DNA from: Pinus tabuliformis
Taxonomy: Eukaryota > Streptophyta > Pinopsida > Pinales > Pinaceae
DNA: 64,000 nucleotides
Reading direction: 5' to 3'
Assembly: GCA_031772625.1 (NCBI GenBank)
Contig: CM062804.1
Location: 1,020,556,514 to 1,020,620,513, forward strand
Shown: one piece after another, positions 23,563-34,531 of the stretch
Layout of the letters: each line of letters opens with the position of its first letter
Position numbering within the stretch: the stretch's first letter is position 1
Notes under the pieces: model-generated
The model's database searches: none
What the model was told of the DNA's origin: nothing
Seen by the model: only the letters and a program-made list of their open reading frames with translations
Program-made: the position numbers and the translations under genes

Positions 23563-23779
23563 AACAAGGAGTCGAGGATAGTTCTTTTTCTTGTGCCAAC
23601 CTTGTTAATAAATGAAACAAAGAAGGTGAGCATAATTCCTTGTCTTGTGTCAATCTCATTAAAAAATGAATAAACGGGTCCAAGGATAGTTTCTCCCTGT
23701 GTCTACCTCATTAAAAAATGAAACAGATATTTTGAGGATGGTTCTTTACTATGTTAACCTCGTTAAATAATGAAGAAAC
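23521..23779. repeat. Five imperfect tandem repeats of 53-54 bp
   Basis: Copies start at about 23521, 23574, 23628, 23681 and 23734, each reading like GAGGATAGTT...CTTGTGTCAACCT.GTTAAAAAATGAAAC. The first copy covers the last codons of the protease frame (EDSSWSCVNLVKK, stop), so the array grew from coding sequence. The period is not a multiple of three. Confidence 0.8.
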
Positions 23780-26365
23780 TCCCTTTCAAAATCGAGTCTT
23801 TGATTAAGATCTCATAAAATCCGAGTCAAGTCTTTCCAAAATCTCGAAAGTGAACCTCCATTCCATCTACCTAGTTGACTAAAATGAAGCTTGGGGACAT
23901 GTACCTTAATTGAGTCATTATGCTGGGGGCATGCACAAATTATAGCAAGCATTGTTTTTCATTTCAATCTTGTGTAAAAATGAAACCGAATCCAAGCAAA
24001 GTTACCCATGGTTCAAGCTTGTGTAAAAATGAACCAATGCCCAATTTACATCCCATGATTTCCATTTTTATTAGCTAATTTCTGATGAACCTTGGTTGTT
24101 TCATTCCATCGTTTCCATCTCTTTGGCCGATCATATGCTTTCACTTGGTTGTTTTTCCTTTCCTGAGGAACCGCAGTGATGAGTGGTTTTATTAGCCAGC
24201 CTCTTGACCATTACATGTTTTGAGCAGTTCCACCATTGTTGGAACCAAATACTACCCTTTATACCACTTGTTCCTCTAGGATGAGTCACCTTTAAGCTCT
24301 TTTCTGACTCGTAAAAACTAAAAATATTCTCGAGTGTTTTTCCCTTTTGACTCATAAAAGAAAATAAAATTGGGGGTCTGCTTTCAACTCTTTTTCAACC
24401 CTTTAAAAACAAAAATATGACTGAGCCCTTGTCATTTTGAACTCGTCAATGGATGTGAAATGTCATGTTCCCAGTATTAGTTTACCCCTTTTCCAGGTTG
24501 GGAGGCACTATTTAGGAAAAAGGTACTCCTTTACTGAAATGGTCAAGCTGTTCTCTCAAGTATTGTTTTCTACCTTTTCACGCTCAAGGGACACAAATGT
24601 ACAAAAAGGTACCATGTGGAGTTTCTTTTTACATTTCTTTTTCAAAATCTCTAAACATGAAAAAGATATTGAGTTACACCTTTGTCAGACTCGTCAAAAT
24701 ATTAAACGACATCGGATTCGTCGCCATGAAGAACACAAGCTTCTCCTTCCTAGAGCTTATTAAACTTACTAGGTCGGCTTCATCTGAAGGATGAACTTAC
24801 AATGAAAGCATATGATATCCCCTTCAGGCTTGTGATTAAAAAATAATTGGGGTACTCGCCAGAAATGGTGGGGGAAAAATTGGAAATCTATCAGTCGTGT
24901 CAGCAGCTCACTCTTGAACATGATATTCTTTGCTTTGTGTCGGGTTGGGACATCCTCCTTTGTATCATTGAACTTCCTGGGTTTGGGCCATTCATTTTTG
25001 CCTTCCATTTGATCTCTGCCACATCATCATGGCCAATGATCCCATGGATCTAAAAGCTGCCAAACTTCCAGTTGTGTCGCTGATATGTTCAAGAGTTTTC
25101 CTTCTGCAGTTACACTCACCTATGATTCTCTAAATCATCCAAAATCATTTTGCATCCTCCCATCTCGTGTAGATGATGTGCGATTCATTATGGCCCTCCT
25201 TCAACACAGTCTCTTTCCGTCGACTCCAACTCATTATCTGGGAAGTTGACTAAGAGACTCCCTTCTAGTACCTTAGAGATTGCAGGCCTTAATGGCAAGT
25301 TCTTCACACTCGACAACAAGTTCACATCATTGGTTTTCGATCGAGTGATTTCACAGGTGTTTGACTCCAATTCCTGTATTCACATTCCATGAATTGTGTT
25401 GATAGTACCTTCAGAGCCATTGTCATTATTGGTGGTTTCTCTCACGCTTGTTAATAGTTTACATCATTGACTGGTACTCAAGCAACTTTCTAGCATGTTC
25501 AAAATCAACACATCTATTCGCACACTAGGATTTGTACTCAGATCACAAAAGTCCAGGTTGCGAAGTGATGTGACATGGTTATGATGATATGCATGTCTCT
25601 TTCAGATGGTTGGCTGCAACTAGACCATGAGTTATCATATGTGATCCTTCTCATTATTGGATGGCTGTGACCATACCTTGGTTTCATTATGATCCTCTTT
25701 GACGAATGGTTGCGCCCATACCTAGATCCATTTACATGACCATTCTCTGGATGGCTACGTCCATACCACGATTCATGTATCGTTTGACATATATCTCAGT
25801 TGACGTATATGTATCTGCACTTGCTTGTAGGTTTTCCGATGAAAATCCAGTTCCCCACACTGATTTATAAATCATTTCATTCCTCACTTTGACTTGGACT
25901 TCATGCTTTAGGGTGCATTTGTTACACAAAGTTTTTTCACTGTCCTTGTACTCCCCATTCCTTGATCTTGGACGACCTCTACAGTAAACCCCGCATGCTT
26001 TCCCTTCATGGAGAAACTCCCATTATGTACCTCTTCATGATCAGATCATTTCCCTTTTGCACCATTTTCCCTAAGACTTTTGTTTCGCCCAATTTACAAG
26101 GCCTACATTAATGACCTTTGTCTCCCCCACGCCAATCAGTGCGACTAAGTTGTGTTCCAGTCGCATCGGTCCTGTTATGGAAAGTTTTTAAATTAGAGTC
26201 AAAGCTTCCATCTCTAGAAGGTCTGTAATGGAAGTCTGGTAAATGGTTTGCCCAGATGGGGTTGAGGATGATAGTTTGGGCTCCTTGCCCCTATAATGAT
26301 GGAACTACCTCAAGGGATAAGTCCTTCTCCCATGAGAAGAGGATCCATCTCCCACCCATATTTCC
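23780..26365. other. No gene recognised
   Basis: 2.6 kb with short open frames on both strands and none with a recognisable domain. It could be the decayed 3' part of element I or the flank of the next element. Short related segments around TGTGTAAAAATGAA(A)CC occur at about 23970 and 24020. Confidence 0.35.
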
Positions 26366-26373
26366 TATATAAA
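26366..26373 (+). promoter_or_regulatory. TATA-box-like site upstream of coiled-coil copy 2
   Basis: TATATAAA in the context TTTCCTATATAAACCTCCC, followed by pyrimidine-rich DNA, about 600 bp upstream of the copy 2 coding sense. Plausible promoter of the LTR or gene carrying copy 2; not proven. Confidence 0.35.
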
Positions 26374-26969
26374 CCTCCCTTCTCCCCAAGCACAATCTAG
26401 TTTTATAGTTACAGAGTTAGAGTTTTGGCTGAGTGTGAGTATACTATTTTAGACATGCAAGTTATTACTGGTTGTAGAAATCTAGTTATGTGAGGGAGAA
26501 GTGTGTTTTGTTTGGAGTGAAGCCTAAAGGGAAGATCCTTTAAAATATTTTTGTTTGAAACCATCATGAAGTACTAGAAGAAGTGTGTGGGAACCTGGTC
26601 TTGTTAAAGGAAGACTGTGACTTCAAGATGAATGGTTGTATTCTCTATTTGAATGTTAATATATGCAACTATTGATTGATTTCCTACGTGTTTTTTAATA
26701 TTAAATATTTGTGTCTTGATGCTTCTTGACTCATTAGGTAGGTTGAATTGCAATTTGTCTATTATTATGTTTGTGTGTTGTTTTCATTTATTTGTTTAAG
26801 GATCTTGAAGAAGGAAGCAAGAGATTGTTGGAGCAAGCAAGCAAGGGCATCATCAAGTAGGATAAGCGACCAATAGGTAGGCCCTCTTGATTGATTCTAA
26901 CCTAAGGAAATCTTCCATAGAATGTATCTGTTATGGCTAGACCCATTATTGGGCTAGAGGAATTCATTC

Positions 26970-28958
26970 GTGTCCGCACTTATAATTTTACTTCTCCACA
27001 GGGTTGAAAATAAGTTTACTGCATATCACCACACAGTCATACCTGAAATAGTGCAGTACAAAAATCAGTTGGAATGGAAGGAGAACAACCTTCAAGAATT
27101 TGAAGAGCAGGCAGTTTCTACTTCAAATGTACAAACTCCACTTGCACAGGAAAGAAAACTAAATGAGGAAGGGAAGAACAATCATCCCTACAACTAAAGC
27201 ATCAAGCCAGGGCTTTAGGATTTTGCATAGAAAGAAGAGACCTAGGATCTCTGTGATTGTTGGTGCAACGATTGAGTCTCAAAAAACAACATTTGATGGA
27301 CTTGGAGAGACTTTTCTCTATACATAGTCTGGTGGACAGTCTACCCAGTCCCCAACTCATTCCGCTACTTCTCACAAACAACAGGTAATTCAAATCAGTG
27401 GAATCATTCTGGAAACATTCCTCTAGCTCTCAAGCTATACTTCTTTCAGTCTTTCACTCTGAGAAGGGAAAGATGCAGATGGCTTTCCTGCAAGATCAAA
27501 TTCCACAGCCCAGGACTCCTGCACTTTATCACAAGCAATCCTCATTTGAGTTTAATGTAAAATATGTACATCCAATAGACCAGATTGAGATGCACAAACA
27601 AAATGGCCAAATGATTTCTTCCACTTTAACTCGTTCTGCCATGAGTTTGTCAAAGTTGCAAGTCACACTAGCCAATATGCAGTCACAACTCAAGTTGGAA
27701 AAAGTTTCCTCACTGGCAAAGGACACCAAGATCAAATCTTTGGAAGGCCTGGTGCTGAAGATGGGATATGATCCCTCAAACATAAATGTAGCAAAAGAAC
27801 TTGACAAGAAGAAAAATGTTGAGCTCTCAACATTAAGGAACTAGCTAAAATTTCCAGCTTCTGAGGATCCAATGAACAAGGAGATTGAAGAAACTGAGAC
27901 TCAGAAATCTAACATGATGAAGCTCATCATGGAAAAAAATCTGCAAATAAAATAGATGGAGGAGCAAATGGAAAAATTAGTCAAAGAGAAAGAGGAAATT
28001 GTGAAGAGGACTCAAATTCCAATGGATGTAGTTCTTCGTTTAGCAATCTCTATAACCAAAGTTTCTACTTCGGGCACAACACCAACTACGGGTACAACAG
28101 AAGGGGTTGAAGAACTTGCAAAAGTTGTTCAAAATCTATCTATTCAGATAGTTGAAATTAAGAAGTTTCTGGATGCACTGAAGGAATTAAAATATATGAA
28201 GGTAGTTGCAGATAGTTCACATGCAGCCGAGTTGCTGAGGAAAAGAAGTCAAATTGAAGTTTCACAGAAGGAAATCGAAGAATATTACCTTGGAAACAAA
28301 CTAGGTTTGTCAAAGGAGGTTCTATGGGAAGAAATTACTAAATCAATCAATGATATATGGCCCTATATCAAGACAATATTTGATCAAAAAGACCTATTGG
28401 AAAAAGCTCAAGAAGCTGTTGAAACTATTTCTAAAGAGCTTGAGGACATGCTAGAAATTGCTTCTAAAATAATCAAGTTCCTAAATTCTAAAGATAGCTA
28501 TGAGCTTGAAGAATTAGGTATATATGATAGGACAACAGCTATGCTCGAAGTAAAGAAGATTAGTCCCAAGAAAAACCTCATCCTTCAGTTGGAGAAAAAG
28601 TGCAGTAGTGTGAATACCATAGTTCAATGATTTTTCAGCAGGTTAGAGCCCTTAACCAACAAGGGTTTTCCCTCTATGCTTGTGATAAACAGCAAATTAA
28701 TGCCTATTGAAGATTATGTTTGAAATTTTACAGAGGTAGGCAGCTTCAGTTTCAAACATAAGAGGTGCAGCAACACCAAGGGTTGTGCTAAATGCACTCA
28801 TAGATTCATTTTTCATTCTGGATAAAATCAGACATATATTTCCAGTAAAATTGACTTTTATCAAATATACATAGATGGGTGAAGTTTATAGAAGGGTAAC
28901 TAAGTTATCTATCCCAGATAAGAAACACTGGGAAGAGTTAACTAATTTACTTGACTAA
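26970..28958 (+). pseudogene. Long coiled-coil protein of unknown function, copy 2 (5'-truncated, broken)
   Basis: Plus-strand coding sense continues from about 26990 to the stop at 28956-28958 through several stops. Blocks match copy 1 in the same order: YHHTVIPEIVQYKNQLEW (about 27.03 kb), HPIDQIEMHKQNGQMI (about 27.57 kb), KDTKIKSLEGLVLKMGYDP, a Lys/Glu-rich coiled coil, KSINDIWPYIKTIF (about 28.35 kb), ILQLEKKCSS and an end HWEELTNLLD. The longest open piece is 27956-28630 (224 codons). The N-terminal half of copy 1 has no counterpart here. Similarity is at protein level across many substitutions, so the copies are old. Function unknown; a structural, filament- or particle-associated role is only a guess from the coiled coils. 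Confidence 0.6.
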
Positions 28959-29240
28959 AAGGGTGATCAAACAACATTCAGTATTTTCAGGAAGAGTCAT
29001 CACCATTTCAACAGTTCCCAGTTTTTCCAGCAACAGTCATCAACAGCTCAGTGCCAAAATAGTGACAGATCGACAATCAGTTTATAGTCCTGATTTTGTA
29101 TTTATCTATTTTTGTAAAATAGTTTAAGATATTTTATCAGTTCTAAGATGTGTAAATAACTCTCTTCCACGAGTTATTAAGGGTTTCACCCTTGAAGAAG
29201 AATTTCTAAACATTAAATGCACTTGACCACTTAATTCGTT

Positions 29241-29914
29241 AGATCTCCTTAATTCGTCAAATAACATAAAGGAAATAGTTTCTAACTTCGCGGAACTTGA
29301 CAATTATTCATAACATGCATTAATAAGGAAGATTCAGTACATTCACATAGTATTCAGTCATTATTTCATAAACATATCATTCAATCAGTGGAATATAACA
29401 TAAACATATTTCATGGAAATACACAATAATTCTTCAAAAAGCCTTCTTTATTGATCTTTCGTTCACTGATTACAAACTCTTCTACCATGCACACACACCT
29501 GCAGGGGTTTGCACACTCAGCTACAGACTCTACCCAGGCCTTCATGCACTCAGCTGCGGAGCCTTTCCTTTTTGACCTAAGCGCAGAAAGAAGAGCCTTC
29601 CTTCCTTAGCTCTGGTTCAAGACAATAAAAAATCTCCAATGTACCCAAATATCTATCCAAAACTTACTTCTAAGACTTGCTAAGACTCAACTATTTATGG
29701 CTTTCCTAATACTATACCATGGTCTACATACCATTGGTGAATCTAAAAACTTTACCCAAAACAAGGGGCTAAGGCCCCTTTCACTCTATCTATCTACACA
29801 CTCTGCATCCACATTTTGCTGAGACTTTACATCTTTTTAAAAAATTCTTTACAAAAATGACTGGCTTTATTTCAATTTTACTCCTGGGGACCCCATCCCA
29901 ATAGGCCCCCAACA
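29241..29914 (-). repeat. 3' LTR of element K
   Basis: Direct repeat of 33891-34531 with clearly more differences than the element A pair. It contains an extra ~35 bp (CACTCAGCT...CACTCAGCT short duplication, about 29514-29556) missing from the right copy. The inner 5' boundary (CCCCCAACA at 29914) looks like a real LTR end; the lower boundary is approximate. Confidence 0.75.
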
Positions 29915-29922
29915 CAAAGATC

Positions 29923-29942
29923 GTGACTCGCCCTCGAGTCAC
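29923..29942. repeat. Perfect 8 bp inverted repeat next to the K LTR
   Basis: GTGACTCG, 4 bp, CGAGTCAC, beginning nine bases inside the LTR end, where a polypurine tract would be expected. Could form a hairpin; role unknown. Confidence 0.6.
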
Positions 29943-30615
29943 TGAGATGGTTGTTCCATTTTCTTGAGGAGTTCACTAAATGCCTTGGTCAAGGCCTGGA
30001 GCTCTACGGTACTATGTTCCGCTGCTTGTTGTACCTCCTGGACTAGTTTCTTTGTGGTTGGCCACTCTACTACTAGTTTCATAGTCCTTTGTGTCTGTTT
30101 CATGGCCTTCAGCTTCTCATGAAAGTTATTTTAAAGATGGCAAGCTTCCTCTGTCCAAGGCTCAAGCCAGGCTCTGAGCAAGGACTTCTTTTTCTACAAC
30201 TTCTAGATCTACATCAATTTTTTCTTGCCTTCCGACAAGGCACGAAGCGCTAGACTGGTGCCAACATCCACGTTTTCATACTGATCTCATAATACTACTA
30301 CAGTACTTCCCTGATTATTATGTTCAAATGTTGCAGTGTATCCCATAGGCCCATTTCCTAAGTGAAGAGCTGGTCGACACCTTGAACTCTGACATCAAGT
30401 TGAGCCATGGATTATTTTATAGTCACTCCTCTTTGTTCTCAAACCTCTGGTGGTGTGGTCGGCTGCAACTTCAATAGCAGCTCCGCTATTTGCATCTAAA
30501 GATCGAGAGTCACCTTATCTACCTTTCCCTTTGACGCGTCCACTACAGTAGCCGATTTCCTCACTTTAGCTGAAGCCTCTACATCATCGAGTATATTCAA
30601 CTCAGGTACATAGTT

Positions 30616-33084
30616 TTAGGCCTGCACAATTGTTGTGACCAAGTTCTGGCGCTGTGTATGCAACTCCTCTTGTTCCTTCAATGTTTGAGTTTTTTCTGCG
30701 AATATTTGCTCATTATTGACTTTAAACTCATTGACAATAGTGATTTCACGCTCTCCTGTGATCTTCACCTCATTAGAGACCCCCTGATGTAGCGCATGAA
30801 GAGACTGGAGCGACAGCGTGGCAAGGTTTAGTCCCATATCTTTCATTGTGTTGATCACTACACGATCCTCATCCGATTCCACACAAACTGACCCCTCCGG
30901 TAAAGGAAAGACTCTGAGATCTAGATTCCATTCAATCTCTATGACTGCACTACTTCATTATGTCAGGCTCACATACACACTACTCGCCTTCCCAACATCG
31001 ACAAGAATCATGTTTGCCTGGATTTGCCGCTCGCACAAATCCTTCTAGATGCTTCCTAGTGTCTGCATGTATTGTTGCTCGAATTATTTTAGCACCTGTG
31101 TTTTTTATCCCGCACTTTATCTCTAATCTCGTCGAGATCACCTTCAGTCAATCATTGGATCGACATGTGTGCATTTATTAGAATTTTTTTCTTTTGCGAT
31201 CCTCTAGTCTATTCCCTCCTTCGTTTCTTCAGAATGAACAGGGTGCTCTACCCCTCGTCACCAACTCCGCCCTAGCCTGAAAGCTCTTGTTCTTTTGTTT
31301 CATGTGAAGCTGATATGTCGATTTCCTATAACTCATGTTGCTTCTTTTCCACCTTCTCTTTAGCAATGTACTCTTTTTCCATTCGAGCCTTCTCCGTAGC
31401 TGCCTTAGCAGCTTCCTTCTTCTTTTGTTCTGCTAATGCGCGCGTAGCCTTTTGAGTGGCATGCTTCTGCTTTTGCACAACAGAGATTTCTACGCCTGTG
31501 CTTGTTCCTGCACCTAATTCTATAGGTGCACACCATTACTAAGGCCAAAGCCCCACAAATTCCTGTATATCTGTGTCCATCACCGTATAAGGCAACTAGT
31601 ACCATTTATGCTTAGGGTCTTTGCGCGCTTTGATCGAGACCCTATGGAAATCGGCTTTGGATTCTGCATAGGTTAATATTTTCGCAAACAAGGTGGGAGA
31701 CAATCGTGGCTACTGATTAACCACCATGTGAAGGTCCATCTGCATCAAAACCCAAAAGATCTTTTTTCCCTTAACAAGCTCTAGGTCTTTTATGGCCCAC
31801 ACCAAGGAAAATCTTGCTGCCTCGAGAAATTCTTCTTTGTGTGGGGGAAACTGGCTATCCTCTGGTAACTTCCATGCAACCAAAATGATTGACAATAGCA
31901 ACCAGGCATAATGAAACAACCTGGTCTCCTCTTGGGACTCTCGGCAGTTCACAAGCATGTCCTAACAGAGATACTTGGCCCAGTTGTATAGCACACCCTT
32001 TGCGCACTACGCTGCGAGTGATATGACCGTGCCAAAACTTCATTTGCATGAAATTTCTCATTAACTTGCCAACTAGAATCTGGGAAGCCAAATATACTGC
32101 CAGGTTTGAGATGGACGTGATAGAGTATCCTTGCAACTTTTTGATCACACAAATTCCTTCTTCATCTTATCTGCCAACTCTTTTTCTCCTGTTTTCCCTA
32201 CAAATTATTTGGCAGGGTTCACCCCTTTGTAAGGAAACCTTGTTATGCTGTGGATCAACATATTGTGTTGATGCTGGATGGTGATAATGTGGTACTAACA
32301 ACAGATTGAGCAACCCTGACTTCTCAACACCACGGACCCACTTCATGGGCTCCAACATTGTAACCCTGGTGTGTTCATAGTAAATTTTCTACATATACTT
32401 TTGGGTTGCCAAGTGTGGAAACTTTGCATGGTCCGTGAGGTCCCAATCCTCCATCTTAAGCAACAGAATGGGCGCTAGTCTAGGACCTTTGAACATGGCC
32501 TGCTCAGGCACTAAAGGTGTTGAAACTACAAATTTCCCTGAATCAGGATCCTTCATTACATTAGCTTTTCCCTTCCATGAAGGGTTATACTTAGGAAGCC
32601 TTGTTATGGGTTCAACCCCTTTGACATCGACATCCTCGATGCCCTAGAGTTCTTCCTCTTCTTCTAAATCCACTACCTTTTCTAGTTGCTTATCCTTTTT
32701 TTACTTCGGTTGTGCCTATGTATGCTTCCTCGATGACATATGCATCGGCACTGACTTCTTTTGCTTTTCTTTCGCGGGTGGTTTCTTTTCTTTCATAGCG
32801 GGTTGCTTTTCTTTTGTCACAATTTGTTTCGGCCTAGGCAACCTCAGCATCATAGGAGCGGCATGTGTAGTCTCCATTCTAGATACTTTGGGACTTGGTG
32901 CATCAGACACAACTACTTCTGAACTAAGGGCTTTGGCGAGGTTAGTGCCAGTAACTCTTTCAATGAATAACTCTGGGCTTCTGCAGAACAATTTGCAAAT
33001 GAGGGGCGTGTCACAAATTCCTCCCAGAATTCTCGACTCATATGCATCAAACAAAAAAATATTCGAGCAAGTCTTAGAGTGCAA
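30616..33084 (-). pseudogene. Unknown protein carried by element K (broken)
   Basis: Minus-strand coding sense runs from about 33084 to 30616 (about 820 codons) with scattered stops and some frame changes. N-terminal part: FIERVTGTNLAKAL and a Lys/Pro-rich basic segment (about 32.8 kb). Then an acidic run (DLEEEEE), a conserved-looking block around KMEDWDLTDHAKFPHLATQ (about 32.45 kb) and EPMKWVRGVEKSGLLNLLL, a helical region around ILVGKLMRNFMQMKFWHGH (about 32.05 kb), a hydrophobic segment, and a C-terminal coiled coil with KTQTLKEQEELHTQRQNL (about 30.67 kb). No protease, RT or integrase motif. I do not recognise the family. Its layout (basic start, helical middle, coiled-coil end) recalls the coiled-coil gene at 17-21 kb, but alignment is weak. 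Confidence 0.5.
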
Positions 33085-33890
33085 AGTGTTCTCTATTGGA
33101 CTGGAATGTGTAATTTATAGGGGATTTGAATTCAAATATGATCGTTTTCCCCAAATTTTGATAATAAATGTTTCTTTGGCAATAGATCTTCAAATATTTT
33201 TTCCTTAGTTTCCGCCTCCCCACTCCTCTTAACTACTTTCTGGCCATCAAATCATGAATAGTAACTCCAATGGTAATTTTCCTGTTGGGCTACGCAGAAC
33301 CTTCCCCCATGGCGTAGCATCCTAAGTGAAACTTCATCTAGTGCATCCTTGTCACTCTTTGCACCGTCAGTTCGCTGCCTTGTCCTCCAAGCCGAGCAGT
33401 GTATTTTATAGTCCCATGCTCCCTTGCAACTTCTGGGAGCACTAATACTATCCTGCTATCATATATTCATTGTGTAGTATCCCCTATATAGAGCTTCAAC
33501 CTACTCCCATTCACTTTTCCTTTCGATAAGTGCTCCCCATTCAGCTTAGGGGGTCCTGACCTATGTTTAAAGTTAGTTGCACTAACCAACAAAGCCCTAC
33601 ATTATTGGCCCTTTTGGAAACAACCCACATAGTGCAAGTTGCAATCTCACCTGAAGTAGTATTGGGTGATGCACGAACCATGTTGCCACATCCAGAGACT
33701 AGCGTGATGTCTCCCAGTGGCTTGGATCTGCCTCCCCGCAGATCGTTAAACTTTTACGGCTTGTTACTGTAACTATGTTAAAGCTTCCTTCTAACCTTCA
33801 TGAAGGTCCATGATCAGTCTTTACAGGCCTTAAACTGTTGATTTACCTACTTTCGTTCATCATAAAGTAACCCTAGATCAGATTTCACAG

Positions 33891-34531
33891 AGATCTACTT
33901 AATTCGTCAGATAACATAAAGGAAATAGTTTCTAAGTTCGCAAAAAATTGAAAATTATTCATAACGTGCATTAATAAGGAAGATTTAGTACATTCACACA
34001 GTATTCAGTCATTATTTCATAAACATATCATTCAATCAGCATAATATAACATAAATATATTTCATCAAAATACACATTAATTCTTCAAAAAACCTTCTTT
34101 ATTGATCTTTTGTTCACTGATTACATACTCTTCTACCCTACACGCACAATTGCAAGGGTCCGCACACTCAGTTGAAAAGCCTTTCCTTCTTGACCTAAGC
34201 ACAGGAAGTAGAGCCTTCCTACCTTAATGTTGGCTCAAGACAACAAAAACTCTCCAATGTACCCAAATATTTATCCAAAACTTACTTCTAAGACTCGCTA
34301 AGACTCAACTATTTATAGTTTTCCTAATACCATACCATGGTCTGTGGACCATGCGTGAATCTCAAAACTGACTCAAAACATTACCCAAAACAAGGGGCTA
34401 AGGCCTCTTTGACTCTATCTATCTACATGCTTTACATCCACATTTTGTGGAGCCTTTACATCTTTTTACAAAATTATTTACAAAAAAGACTGAGTTTAAT
34501 TCAATTCTACCCCTGGGGACCCCATCCCAAT
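33891..34531 (-). repeat. 5' LTR of element K
   Basis: Partner of 29241-29914. It ends at CCCATCCCAAT where the left copy continues ...AGGCCCCCAACA, so its 5' tip seems deleted or replaced. Confidence 0.75.
34098..34319 (-). promoter_or_regulatory. TATA box and poly(A) signal in the K LTR
   Basis: On the minus strand CTATAAATAG lies at 34319-34310 and AATAAA at 34103-34098, about 210 bp downstream, the usual U3-R layout. The left copy has CATAAATAG instead of CTATAAATAG. Confidence 0.55.

Larger units (their letters stand above)
29241..34531 (-). mobile_element. Element K: LTR-bounded element with an unknown protein
   Basis: Two direct repeats of about 650 bp (29241-29914 and 33891-34531) bracket 4 kb containing one long decayed minus-strand coding region and no pol. 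A TATA box and an AATAAA in the minus orientation inside the right repeat agree with the coding strand. The left repeat ends ...GGCCCCCAACA, so on the minus strand it starts TGTTGGGGGCC. The right repeat lacks its outermost ~13 bases. No target duplication or convincing primer site was found. It resembles large non-autonomous LTR elements carrying an unrelated gene. Confidence 0.65.

Noticed and set aside
26950-27010. A pyrimidine tract plus CAG resembling a 3' splice site before coiled-coil copy 2
   Set aside because: A single AG after a C/T run is expected by chance and no matching upstream exon of copy 1 was found.
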